A stretch of DNA of 7,455 bases from Actinomycetes bacterium. GTDB lineage: Bacteria; Actinomycetota; Actinomycetes; Actinomycetales; Cellulomonadaceae. The DNA lies in assembly GCA_023390875.1 (NCBI GenBank), contig JAEWCA010000433.1, forward strand, positions 1-7,455, written 5' to 3'. A program made the position numbers and the translations under genes. This document shows, piece by piece, positions 1 through 6,825 of the stretch (its first letter is position 1; the number at the start of each line of letters is the position of its first letter). Below the pieces are notes generated by a model, which had not been told where the DNA came from, ran no database searches, and saw nothing but the letters and a program-made list of their open reading frames with translations.

Positions 1-27
1 GGCCGGCACCCCACCCGGGTGCCGGCC
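1..27 (-). terminator. Perfect 11-bp hairpin, probable terminator of the leftward esterase unit
   Basis: Bases 1-11 (GGCCGGCACCC) and 17-27 (GGGTGCCGGCC) are exact reverse complements around a 5-base loop. The hairpin lies about 35 bases past the esterase stop codon, where a rho-independent terminator would sit. There is no T-tract on either strand, as is usual in GC-rich actinobacteria. The hairpin is symmetric, so it could equally stop a rightward gene beyond the left edge. Its start coincides with the window edge, so the stem may be longer than seen. Confidence 0.7.
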
Positions 28-62
28 TCCCGCACGTCTGCGCCCTGCCGTCCGAGCGCCGC

Positions 63-1100
63 TCAGACGGCGGCGGTCACGGACCGCCCCTCCGGCGCGG
101 CACGACCGTCGAGCAGGGCCTTGAGCCACCGGATCTGGCGGTCGACCTGGAACGCCTGACCGCCCTCGTGGTTGTTGTACGCGTACACCTCGATCTCGGT
201 CGCGGGCCGCGTGCCCCGCAGGCCCGCGTAATGGTTGTACGCGGCGAAGACCGTCGACGGCGGGCACGTGACGTCCCGCAGCGCCACCGAGAACAGGGCA
301 GGTGCGGCGGCCCGCCGGGCGAAGTGCACGCCGTCCAGGTACGACATGGTCCGGAACACCAGCTCCTCGCGGTCCCGGTGCACCGCGAGGTAGTCGACGA
401 GCTCGCCGTGCGGCTTGGCGTCGCTGATGTCGACGGCGCGGCGGTAGTGGCACATGAACGGCACGTCGGGCATGACCGCGACGAGGTCGTCGGCCAGCCC
501 GCCGACCGCGAGCGCGAGCCCGCCGCCCTGGCTGATGCCCGTGACGGCGACGCGCGCGGGGTCGACGCCCGGCAGCGCGCGGACGGCGTCGACCGCGCGC
601 ACCGCGTCCGTGATGAGCCGGCGGTAGTAGTGGTCGGCAGGGTCCTCGATGCCGCGCGTCATGACACCCGGGAACGCGGGACCGGTGCCGGCCGGGTCGG
701 CCGTGTGGCCGCCGCTCCCCCACGTCGACCCCTGCCCGCGCGTGTCCATGACCAGGTGCACGTACCCCGCCGCGGCCCACGCGAGCCGCTCGTGCGGGAA
801 GCCGCGCCCGCCGCCGTACCCGATGAGCTCGACGACCGCCGGCAGCAGCTCGCGCGTCTGCGCGCTGCCCGCCGGGCGGGTCACCCACGCCTTGATCGGG
901 TGCCCGCCGAAGCCCGCGAACGTCACGTCCTCGGTGTCGACGAGCGTGAGGCCCGTGTCCACCGGGACCGCCGAGAGCGCGAGGTCGTGCGTGCGCGCCT
1001 CGACGAGCGTCGCGGCCCAGAACGCGTCGAAGTCCGCGGGTTCGTCGAGCTCCGGGAGGTAGCGCTCGAGCTCGGGCAGGGGCAGGTCGAACAGGGCCAT
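63..1100 (-). CDS. Acetylxylan esterase / cephalosporin-C deacetylase family protein (CE7, alpha/beta hydrolase)
   Basis: This 345-residue protein has the length and layout of carbohydrate esterase family 7. These enzymes hydrolyse acetyl esters from xylo-oligosaccharides and small substrates, including cephalosporin C. The nucleophile elbow is GISQGGG with Ser190. The RGQG motif characteristic of the family is at 121-124. Tyr95 in IGYGGGRG corresponds to the oxyanion-hole tyrosine region. Asp276 (in LRDVTCPP) and His311 (in NNHEGG) complete the triad. There is no signal peptide, in line with known CE7 enzymes, which are mostly cytoplasmic, so I infer action on imported acetylated sugars. The ATG start is preceded by GAGGGAG at a normal distance. 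No glycoside hydrolase, sugar transporter or sugar regulator is next to it, so the natural substrate is not indicated by context. It lies 90 bases downstream of the CBS gene on the same strand and could be its co-transcribed follower. A TAGCCT box (1150-1155) could instead be a -10 of its own promoter. The family call is secure; the substrate is not. Confidence 0.93.
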   Translation of the reverse strand: MALFDLPLPELERYLPELDEPADFDAFWAATLVEARTHDLALSAVPVDTGLTLVDTEDVTFAGFGGHPIKAWVTRPAGSAQTRELLPAVVELIGYGGGRGFPHERLAWAAAGYVHLVMDTRGQGSTWGSGGHTADPAGTGPAFPGVMTRGIEDPADHYYRRLITDAVRAVDAVRALPGVDPARVAVTGISQGGGLALAVGGLADDLVAVMPDVPFMCHYRRAVDISDAKPHGELVDYLAVHRDREELVFRTMSYLDGVHFARRAAAPALFSVALRDVTCPPSTVFAAYNHYAGLRGTRPATEIEVYAYNNHEGGQAFQVDRQIRWLKALLDGRAAPEGRSVTAAV

Positions 1101-1190
1101 CGTGCTCCCTCGGACGTGGGTGGTGGGCGGCGTCGCGGCCGTCAGCCGGAGGCTACCCGGTCGGTGCGCGCGGGCCTGTCAGGGTGCGCG

Positions 1191-2588
1191 TCAGCGCGCG
1201 AGGAACCCCAGCAGGTCGTGCCGGGTCAGCACGCCGACGGGTGCACCGTCGTCGACGACCATGAGCGCGTCGGCCTGCTGCAGCGCGGCCCGTGCGGCCT
1301 GCACGCCCTCGCCGATGCCGATGAGCGGCAGCGGCGGGGACATGTGCCGGTCGACGCGGTCGGACAGGGCCGCGTCGCCCGCGAACACCGCGTCGAGCAG
1401 CGCGCGCTCGGAGACGGCCCCGGCGACCTCGCCGATCTTCACGGGCGGCTCGGCGCCGACCACGGGCATCTGCGAGACGCCGTACTCGTGCAGGATCCCG
1501 ATCGCGTCGCGGACCGTCTCGTTCGGGTGGGTGTGGACGAGGTCCGGCAGGCTCCCGGTCTTCGTCTTCAGCACGTCCGCGACCGTCGCGCCCTCGTCGG
1601 CGGCGAGGAACCCGTACGACCGCATCCACGAGTCGTTGAAGATCTTCGACAGGTACCCGCGCCCGCTGTCCGGCAGGATCACGACGATCACCGCACGCGC
1701 CGCCGCCTCGGGGTCGCGGTCCTGCAGCGCGCGGGCGTACCGCAGGGTGGCCTCGACGGCCATGCCGCACGACCCGCCGACGAGCAGGCCCTCCTCGCGG
1801 GCGAGGCGGCGGGTCATCGCGAACGAGTCGGCGTCCGAGACGGCGATGACCTCGTCGGGCACGGACGGGTCGTACGCGGCCGGCCAGAAGTCCTCGCCGA
1901 CGCCCTCGACCAGGTACGGCCGCCCGTCGCCCCCGGAGTACACGGACCCCGCAGGGTCGGCGCCGACCACCACCACGGGGCCCGACCCGCGCGCGGCCGA
2001 GACCTCCTTGAGGTACCGCCCGGTCCCGGTGATGGTGCCGCCCGTGCCGACGCCTGCGACGAGGTGCGTGACGAGCCCGTCGGTGTCGGCCCAGATCTCC
2101 GGCCCGGTGCTCTCGTAGTGGCTGGCCGGGCCGTTCGGGTTGGCGTACTGGTTCGGCTTCCAGGCACCCTCGATCTCGAGGACCAGGCGGTCGGACACCG
2201 AGTAGTACGAGTCGGGGTGGTCCGGTGGGACGGCCGTGGGCGTCACGACGACCTCGGCGCCGTACGCGCGCAGCACGTCGCGCTTGTCCTGGCTGACCTT
2301 GTCGGGGCAGACGAACACGCATCTGTACCCCTTGCGCTGCGCGACCAGCGCGAGGCCGACACCCGTGTTGCCGCTGGTCGGCTCGACGATCGTGCCGCCC
2401 GGCCGCAGCGCGCCGCTGGCCTCCGCCGCCTCGACCATCTTGAGCGCGATGCGGTCCTTCACGGACCCGCCGGGGTTCATGTACTCGACCTTGGCGAGGA
2501 TCGTCGCCGTCAGGCCGCCGGTCACGGACGAGAGCTGGACGAGCGGGGTGCCGCCGACGAGCTCCGAGATGTGGTGTGCGTACTTCAC
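1191..2588 (-). CDS. cbs: Cystathionine beta-synthase (PLP enzyme with C-terminal CBS domain pair)
   Basis: The 465-residue product should condense homocysteine with serine (or an activated serine) to cystathionine, the first step of reverse transsulfuration, in the cytoplasm. Residues 1 to about 320 are a fold-type II PLP domain. Lys44 in NPGGSVKDR is the Schiff-base lysine, TSGNTG (71-76) is the substrate loop, GVGTGGTITG (179-188) binds the PLP phosphate, and Ser308 in LPDSGRGY faces the pyridine nitrogen. Two CBS motifs follow at about 336-395 and 411-463. This architecture separates it from plain cysteine synthases, which lack the C-terminal pair. There is no N-terminal haem-binding extension as in the mammalian enzyme. 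I chose the GTG at 2588 because the protein then begins VKYAHHISELVGGTPLV, as the family does. Its ribosome site is weak, and another in-frame GTG nine codons upstream (2615) cannot be excluded. No cystathionine gamma-lyase gene is in the window. The gene starts 64 bases after the BI-1 gene and may share its transcript. Confidence 0.93.
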   Translation of the reverse strand: MKYAHHISELVGGTPLVQLSSVTGGLTATILAKVEYMNPGGSVKDRIALKMVEAAEASGALRPGGTIVEPTSGNTGVGLALVAQRKGYRCVFVCPDKVSQDKRDVLRAYGAEVVVTPTAVPPDHPDSYYSVSDRLVLEIEGAWKPNQYANPNGPASHYESTGPEIWADTDGLVTHLVAGVGTGGTITGTGRYLKEVSAARGSGPVVVVGADPAGSVYSGGDGRPYLVEGVGEDFWPAAYDPSVPDEVIAVSDADSFAMTRRLAREEGLLVGGSCGMAVEATLRYARALQDRDPEAAARAVIVVILPDSGRGYLSKIFNDSWMRSYGFLAADEGATVADVLKTKTGSLPDLVHTHPNETVRDAIGILHEYGVSQMPVVGAEPPVKIGEVAGAVSERALLDAVFAGDAALSDRVDRHMSPPLPLIGIGEGVQAARAALQQADALMVVDDGAPVGVLTRHDLLGFLAR

Positions 2589-2604
2589 GTTGCCGAGTCT
2601 GCCC

Positions 2605-2628
2605 CGGCGCGCCACGGATGACGCGCCG
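2605..2628 (-). other. GC-rich stem-loop between the BI-1 and cbs genes
   Basis: CGGCGCG (2605-2611) pairs with CGCGCCG (2622-2628) around a 10-base loop, inside the 64-base gap between the BI-1 stop and the cbs GTG. It could attenuate read-through or fold the cbs leader, but it is short and lies in very GC-rich sequence where such stems arise by chance. No T-tract follows. Confidence 0.3.
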
Positions 2629-2652
2629 AGGCGCGCGCTCAGGCCCCGGAGA

Positions 2653-3486
2653 TCACTGTCGGAAGATCGCCAGCAGGCGCAGCAGCTCGAGGTAGAGCCA
2701 GACCAGCGTGACGACGAGGCCGAACGCCGCGTACCAGGCGTACTGCGCCGGGACACCCTGCTCGACGCCGCGCTTGATCGAGTCGAAGTCGATCACGAGG
2801 CTCGCGGCCGCGAGGGCCACGGCGACCAGGCCGACGGCCACGCCGAGCCACCCGCTGCGCAGCGGGCCGAAGTCGCCGCCGCCCACGCCGAACAGCATGA
2901 GGACCACGTTGAGCAGCGAGAACACCAGGTAGCCGACCAGGCCGAGCAGCACCATGCGCTGGAACTTCGGCGTGACGCGGACCTTGCCGGACCGGAACAG
3001 GAAAAGCGACGTGGCGAACACGGCGAGCGTGGCGAGCACGGCCTGCCCGACGATGCCGTTCCACATCTCCTCGTAGAACCGGCTGATGCCGCCGAGGAAC
3101 ACGCCCTGCGCGAGCGCGTACAGCGAGATGAGCAGCGGGCTCGGCTTGCGCTTGAACGCGTTGACGAGGCCGAGCACGAGCCCGACGATCGCGCCGACCA
3201 CCCAGAGCCCGGGCGCGACGACCCACGTCACCGCGGCGCTCGCGACGAGCAGGGCGAGCAGCCCGCCGGTGCGGACGATCACGTCGTCGTACGTCATCCG
3301 CCCGGTCTCGCGGGGACCTGCGGACGGCAGCGCGTACATCTCGTCGAGCTGCGCGACGTCGAGGGTGCGGGCGTTGCCCTGGCCGGACGGCGCTGTGGTC
3401 GTCTCGCCGGGGCGGACTCCGGTGCGGGCCCGCTTGTCGGCAGGGTCCGAGAACACGGGACTGTTGTCGAAGACGGGATTGGGCAC
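2653..3486 (-). CDS. Bax inhibitor-1/YccA family integral membrane protein
   Basis: This 277-residue protein has a hydrophilic N-terminus of about 65 residues followed by seven predicted membrane segments, at roughly 73-91, 94-110, 117-134, 145-164, 176-199, 212-233 and 251-273. That is the seven-helix plan of the BI-1/YccA/TMBIM family. MTYDDVIVRTGGLL (64-77), just before helix 1, is typical of actinobacterial members. The acidic DFDSIKRG segment (233-240) after helix 6 matches the region that carries the pH-sensing aspartates in characterised homologues such as Bacillus YetJ, a pH-sensitive calcium leak channel. The role in actinobacteria is not established. The GTG start at 3486 was chosen because a perfect AGGAGG (3492-3497) precedes it by five bases. 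The open frame continues upstream to 3624 without ribosome-site support. It is the first gene of the leftward group and diverges from the ABC exporter. The low-complexity N-terminus (Pro, Thr, Gly, Ala) is presumably cytosolic and disordered. Confidence 0.9.
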   Translation of the reverse strand: MPNPVFDNSPVFSDPADKRARTGVRPGETTTAPSGQGNARTLDVAQLDEMYALPSAGPRETGRMTYDDVIVRTGGLLALLVASAAVTWVVAPGLWVVGAIVGLVLGLVNAFKRKPSPLLISLYALAQGVFLGGISRFYEEMWNGIVGQAVLATLAVFATSLFLFRSGKVRVTPKFQRMVLLGLVGYLVFSLLNVVLMLFGVGGGDFGPLRSGWLGVAVGLVAVALAAASLVIDFDSIKRGVEQGVPAQYAWYAAFGLVVTLVWLYLELLRLLAIFRQ

Positions 3487-3491
3487 GTCGT

Positions 3492-3497
3492 CCTCCT
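3492..3497 (-). promoter_or_regulatory. Strong ribosome binding site fixing the GTG start of the BI-1 gene
   Basis: Read on the minus strand, AGGAGG is followed by five bases and then GTG at 3486-3484. This is the best Shine-Dalgarno match in the window and settles the start against upstream in-frame codons. Confidence 0.8.
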
Positions 3498-3525
3498 GGA
3501 CGGCTCGGCGGCACGCAAGATGCGC

Positions 3526-3551
3526 GTTCACCGTAACGAACGCGGGTGAAC
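3526..3551. repeat. Inverted repeat GTTCACC-N12-GGTGAAC in the divergent intergenic region
   Basis: GTTCACC (3526-3532) and GGTGAAC (3545-3551) are exact reverse complements separated by 12 bases. The repeat overlaps the presumed promoter zone of the BI-1 gene, so it could be an operator for an unknown dimeric regulator. There is no regulator gene beside it to support that. Confidence 0.35.
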
Positions 3552-3564
3552 CCTGGATCGTTCC
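3539..3564 (-). promoter_or_regulatory. Possible ECF-sigma-type promoter for the BI-1 gene
   Basis: On the minus strand GGAAC (3564-3560) is followed after 17 bases by CGTT (3542-3539). This resembles the GGAAC / CGTT pattern of envelope-stress ECF sigma factors (SigE class) in actinobacteria. Transcription would start about 45 bases before the GTG. A competing housekeeping -10, TACGGT (3535-3530), lacks a good -35. The match is short and could be chance; the call is inference. Confidence 0.27.
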
Positions 3565-3574
3565 TTCGGCCGAC

Positions 3575-3590
3575 TCAGGGACCACCCTGA
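3575..3590. repeat. Short palindrome TCAGGG-ACCA-CCCTGA
   Basis: Six-base arms (3575-3580 and 3585-3590) are perfect reverse complements around ACCA. It lies between the presumed leftward and rightward promoters of the divergent genes, where an operator could sit. Function is unknown. Confidence 0.3.
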
Positions 3591-3617
3591 ACCGCCCCGG
3601 ATATCCACCCAATGACG

Positions 3618-3647
3618 GATACAACGCAGGTACCCAGCCCCTAGGGT
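3618..3647 (+). promoter_or_regulatory. Possible promoter of the ABC exporter operon
   Basis: A -10-like TAGGGT (3642-3647) follows GATACA (3618-3623, a partial match to TTGACA in its last three bases) at an 18-base spacing. The start of transcription would fall near 3654, giving a leader of about 26 bases that contains the AGGA ribosome site. It fits by position, but the -35 is poor. Confidence 0.4.
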
Positions 3648-3679
3648 CGAACGGTCACAGTTTCCCCAGACGAGGACCG

Positions 3680-4633
3680 ATGATGATCGAGGCCCAAGGC
3701 CTGACCAAGAAGTACGGCGCGAAGACCGCCGTGGACGGCATCTCGTTCACGGTGCAGCCCGGCAAGGTGACGGGCTTCCTCGGCCCGAACGGCGCCGGCA
3801 AGTCCACCACGATGCGCATGATCGTCGGGCTCGACCGCCCGACGGCCGGCACCGTCACCGTCAACGGCCGCCCCTACGCCCAGCACCGCTCGCCCCTCAC
3901 CGAGGTCGGCGCCCTCCTCGAGGCGAAGGCGGTCCACACCGGACGCAGCGCCAAGAACCACCTGCGCGCGCTCGCCGCGACGCACGGCATCGGCGACAAG
4001 CGCGTCAACGAGGTCATCGACATGACCGGCCTGCACGACGTGGCCAAGCGCCGCGTCGGCGGTTTCTCGCTCGGCATGGGCCAGCGCCTCGGCATCGCGG
4101 TCGCGCTGCTCGGCGACCCGCGCACCCTCATCCTCGACGAGCCGGTCAACGGTCTCGACCCCGAGGGCGTGCTCTGGGTCCGCAACCTCGTGAAGTACCT
4201 CGCGTCGGAGGGCCGCACGGTCTTCCTCTCGTCGCACCTCATGAGCGAGATGGCCCTCACGGCCGACCACCTGGTGGTCATCGGCCGCGGCAAGATCATC
4301 ACGAACGGCCCCGTCGACCAGGTCGTCGCGCAGGCCACGCGCTCGACGGTCCGCGTCCGCTCGCCGCAGGCCACGCAGCTCGCCGAGCTGCTCACGGGGC
4401 CCGACGTGACGATCACGTCCAGCGAGCCGGGGCTGCTCGAGGTCCACGGCGCCACGGCGGAGGCCGTGGGCGAGGTCGCCGCCGCCGGGCGGGTCGTGCT
4501 GCACGAGCTCACCCCGGTCACCGGGTCGCTCGAGGAGGCGTACATGAGCCTCACGCAGGACGCCGTCGAGTACCACTCCGCCGCGGTCCCGGACACGCAC
4601 GCCGCCACGACCCCCGAGGAGAACGCACGATGA
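3680..4633 (+). CDS. ABC transporter ATP-binding protein (ABC-2 exporter, drug/bacitracin-type subfamily)
   Basis: The 317-residue ATPase powers the membrane permease encoded next to it. Motifs, in order: Walker A GPNGAGKST (35-43), signature FSLGMGQRLG (129-138, with LGMGQ where LSGGQ is usual), Walker B LILDEP (150-155) followed by NGLDP, and H-loop His186 in SSHLMSE. The Q-loop position in VGALLEAKAVH carries Glu81 instead of glutamine, as seen in BcrA-like ATPases. After the nucleotide-binding domain (about 1-215) comes a C-terminal domain ending in TGSLEEAYMSLT, the conserved tail of this exporter subfamily. The final 25 residues are hydrophilic and variable. Two adjacent ATGs (3680 and 3683) are possible starts after AGGA (3673-3676); the second has the better spacing. 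The last four bases, ATGA, overlap the permease start, implying translational coupling. The substrate is unknown: no sensor kinase, lantibiotic or antibiotic-synthesis gene is nearby. Confidence 0.93.
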   Translation: MMIEAQGLTKKYGAKTAVDGISFTVQPGKVTGFLGPNGAGKSTTMRMIVGLDRPTAGTVTVNGRPYAQHRSPLTEVGALLEAKAVHTGRSAKNHLRALAATHGIGDKRVNEVIDMTGLHDVAKRRVGGFSLGMGQRLGIAVALLGDPRTLILDEPVNGLDPEGVLWVRNLVKYLASEGRTVFLSSHLMSEMALTADHLVVIGRGKIITNGPVDQVVAQATRSTVRVRSPQATQLAELLTGPDVTITSSEPGLLEVHGATAEAVGEVAAAGRVVLHELTPVTGSLEEAYMSLTQDAVEYHSAAVPDTHAATTPEENAR

Positions 4634-5484
4634 GCACCACCACCGTCGCCCCCGCGCGGGCCGAGGTGACGCGCCCGACGACCACGCACAAGCTGTCGTT
4701 CGGCCACCTGCTCAAGTCCGAGTGGATCAAGTTCTGGTCGGTCCGCTCGACCACGTGGACGCTGGCGATCACCGCCATCGCGCTCGTCGGGTTCACGCTG
4801 CTGCTCACGCTCGCCATGGTCAACGCGCCGGACGACGCGGGCGCCCCGACGAACCCGCTCGACGCGTTCGGCCTCAACGTCTACCTCGGCCCGCTCGCCG
4901 TCGCGGTGCTCGGCGCGCTGTCGATCACCGGTGAGTACACGACGGGCATGATCCGCTCGAGCCTGACCGCCGAGCCCCGCCGCACCCCGGTGCTGTGGGC
5001 GAAGGCGCTCGTGCTGTTCGTCGTCGTGTTCGTCGTCGCGGCGGCGTCCATCGCGGTGGCCGCGCTGCTGCAGGCCGCGATCTTCGGCGGCGACGGCATG
5101 ACGGTCGACATCAACGACGCGCAGACGCTGCGCGCCCTGACGGGCTACGCGCTGTACATCGCGATGATCGGCCTGCTGTCGTTCGCGCTCGGTGCGCTCA
5201 TGCGGCACTCGGCGGCGGCGATCGCGACCGTGCTGGGCGCGCTGCTGATCCTCCCGATCATGTTCAGCGCGATCCCGTGGGAGCCGCTGCACAAGATCAT
5301 GCCGTTCCTGCCCAACGTGGCCGGTGCGCAGATCACGCAGACGAACGACCAGATCGCGGCGATGGCGGCAGCCCAGCCCGACGTCATCACGCTGTCGGCG
5401 TGGGAGGGCTTCGGCGTCCTCGCGGCCTACGTCGTGATCCTGCTCGCGGCGGGCGCGGTGCTGATGAAGCGTCGCGACGCCTGA
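4630..5484 (+). CDS. ABC-2 type transporter permease
   Basis: This 284-residue membrane subunit pairs with the upstream ATPase. About 35 cytosolic residues precede six predicted membrane segments, near 41-63, 83-101, 122-150, 169-191, 195-215 and 258-278. The sequence before helix 1, LLKSEWIKFWSVRSTTW, and the loop ITGEYTTGMIRSSL (99-112) after helix 2 are hallmarks of ABC-2 permeases of the daunorubicin/bacitracin-export group. The protein ends with the basic cytosolic tail MKRRDA. Its ATG overlaps the ATPase stop codon (ATGA, 4630-4633), so the subunits are probably made in a fixed ratio. A strong hairpin 18 bases after the stop closes the operon. One permease and one ATPase suggest that each works as a homodimer. 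Export substrate: unknown. Confidence 0.91.
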   Translation: MSTTTVAPARAEVTRPTTTHKLSFGHLLKSEWIKFWSVRSTTWTLAITAIALVGFTLLLTLAMVNAPDDAGAPTNPLDAFGLNVYLGPLAVAVLGALSITGEYTTGMIRSSLTAEPRRTPVLWAKALVLFVVVFVVAAASIAVAALLQAAIFGGDGMTVDINDAQTLRALTGYALYIAMIGLLSFALGALMRHSAAAIATVLGALLILPIMFSAIPWEPLHKIMPFLPNVAGAQITQTNDQIAAMAAAQPDVITLSAWEGFGVLAAYVVILLAAGAVLMKRRDA

Positions 5485-5502
5485 CACCGGCTCGGCCCGG
5501 CA

Positions 5503-5552
5503 GACGACGGACGCCCGGTCGGGCCTCACGGTCCGGCCGGGCGTCGGTCGTC
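5503..5552. terminator. Bidirectional terminator hairpin between convergent permease and MFS genes
   Basis: Bases 5503-5523 pair with 5532-5552 in a stem of about 20 base pairs with one G-G mismatch (5509/5546) and two G-U pairs, around an 8-base loop. The core ACGCCCGG / CCGGGCGT is perfect. It fills most of the 84-base gap between two convergent stop codons, so it can end transcripts from either side. There is no T-tract, as with other terminators in GC-rich actinobacteria. Confidence 0.82.
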
Positions 5553-5568
5553 TCGTCGTGCACGCGGG

Positions 5569-6807
5569 TCAGAAGACCTCGGCGAGCGCCTCCTCGGGCG
5601 TGCCCTCGACGGCGGTGGCGTCCTTGTTGAGCCGGGACCAGAGCACGCGCTCCCCGACGTTGCGCGCGAGCACGTGACCGGCGGCGAGGAACGTGACGAC
5701 GCCGACGGCGAGCACGCCGATCGCGACCCAGTAGGGAGACGTGAGCCCGACGTGCTCGGCCAGCAGGCCGGCGACGACCGGCGCGGGGGCCGCGAAGCCC
5801 CAGCGGACCAGGTTGAACGCACCGGTGGTGACACGGCGGTCGGGCGAGCCGGCGGCGAGCGCGAGGTCCGTGAGGTTGGCGTTGCAGATGCCCATGCAGA
5901 TGCCGGCGACGACGAGCACGAGCACCGACTGGGTGGTGGAGTGCGACGTCGCGAGGCCGAACAGCGTGGCGAGCAGGACGACGATCGCGATGCCGACGGT
6001 CTGCACCGCGCCGATCCTGTGCGCCAGGCGGTGGCCGACGACGAGGATGCCGAGCGCCAGGCCGAGGCCCCAGGCGGTGAACACGAAGCCGAGCGGGATC
6101 ACGTCGAGGTGCAGGAACACGGGCGTGAAGCCGAGCACGATGAAGAACACGAAGTTGTACGTCGCGGTGATGACGCACAGGATCACGAACGCGGGCCGGC
6201 GGAACGGCGAGAACACCTGGCCGAGCGTGAGCGGCGCGGGCTTCTCGGACGGGTCCTTGAGCCGCGTGACCGACACGGTGAGCGCCACGACCATGAACAC
6301 GCCGCACAGCAGGAACGGCACGCGCCAGCTGATCTCGCCGAGCAGGCCGCCGATGAGCGGGCCGATCGCGAACCCCAGCCCGACGCACGTCTCGAACAGC
6401 TCGACGGCCCAGGCACGGTCGTTGGCGAGCGAGACGAGCAGCACCATGGCCGTCGCGAAGAACATCGCGTTGCCCAGACCCCACAGGCCGCGCAGCCCGG
6501 CGAGCTGGCCGATGGTGCCGGTGAGCGAGGCGGCGATCGCGGCGACGGCGACGACGCTCACGCCGGTGGCGAGGATCTTCTTGTAGCCGAACTTGCCCGT
6601 CAGCATCACGGCCGGGATCATCCCGATCGCCATGACGGCGATGTACGCGGTGAACAGGAGCTCGATCTGCCAGGTCGTCGCGCCCAGGTCGGCGCCGATC
6701 GCGGGCAGGATGGGGTCGACGATCGCGATGCCCGCGATCGCGAAGAAGGCGGTGAGAGTGGTCGCGAAGATCGCGGTCTTGTTCGGTTCGTTGCGTGTGG
6801 AAGCCAC
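5569..6807 (-). CDS. MFS transporter, drug:proton antiporter type (DHA1-like, 12 TM)
   Basis: The 412-residue protein has the hydrophobic pattern of 12 membrane helices with a short central loop. Motif A appears as GKFGYKKILATG (71-82) between helices 2 and 3. Arg106 in LRGLWGLGNA is the motif B arginine linked to proton coupling. Motif C, GFAIGPLIGGLLG (145-157) in helix 5, marks antiporters. Asp31 lies in helix 1 (IVDPILP). These support proton-driven efflux of small molecules across the cytoplasmic membrane. The final 30 residues are hydrophilic and cytosolic. The GTG start at 6807 is chosen because AAGGG lies seven bases upstream and the protein then has a normal short N-terminus; the open frame upstream runs through the operator and antisense to marR. 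It diverges from the MarR gene, with the palindrome at 6835-6849 between them, so repression by that regulator and induction by a substrate are expected. The substrate cannot be read from the sequence. Confidence 0.92.
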   Translation of the reverse strand: MASTRNEPNKTAIFATTLTAFFAIAGIAIVDPILPAIGADLGATTWQIELLFTAYIAVMAIGMIPAVMLTGKFGYKKILATGVSVVAVAAIAASLTGTIGQLAGLRGLWGLGNAMFFATAMVLLVSLANDRAWAVELFETCVGLGFAIGPLIGGLLGEISWRVPFLLCGVFMVVALTVSVTRLKDPSEKPAPLTLGQVFSPFRRPAFVILCVITATYNFVFFIVLGFTPVFLHLDVIPLGFVFTAWGLGLALGILVVGHRLAHRIGAVQTVGIAIVVLLATLFGLATSHSTTQSVLVLVVAGICMGICNANLTDLALAAGSPDRRVTTGAFNLVRWGFAAPAPVVAGLLAEHVGLTSPYWVAIGVLAVGVVTFLAAGHVLARNVGERVLWSRLNKDATAVEGTPEEALAEVF

Positions 6808-6825
6808 AGGTGGACCCTTGGTATC

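Noticed and set aside
1150..1182. Possible esterase promoter with CTGACA (1182-1177) and TAGCCT (1155-1150)
   Set aside because: The spacing is 21 bases, too long for a normal sigma-70-type promoter. The -10 is noted in the gene entry only.
168..2621. Very long plus-strand open frame (817 residues) across the esterase and cbs genes
   Set aside because: Its translation is Arg/Asp/Val/Ala-rich low-complexity sequence with no motif, and it is wholly antisense to two genes with intact catalytic motifs. Such frames are expected where codon third positions are almost always G or C.
2589..2756. N-terminal extension of CBS to an ATG at 2756
   Set aside because: It overlaps the 3' end of the BI-1 gene, encodes Ser/Arg-rich filler, and family members begin at the position corresponding to 2588.
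3487..3624. N-terminal extension of the BI-1 protein to an ATG at 3624
   Set aside because: The extension covers the intergenic promoter region and lacks a ribosome site, whereas AGGAGG lies directly before the GTG at 3486.
3874..5529. Long minus-strand open frame (551 residues) opposite the ABC exporter genes
   Set aside because: It is antisense to the ATPase and permease, has skewed composition, and shows no recognisable domain. It is a shadow frame.
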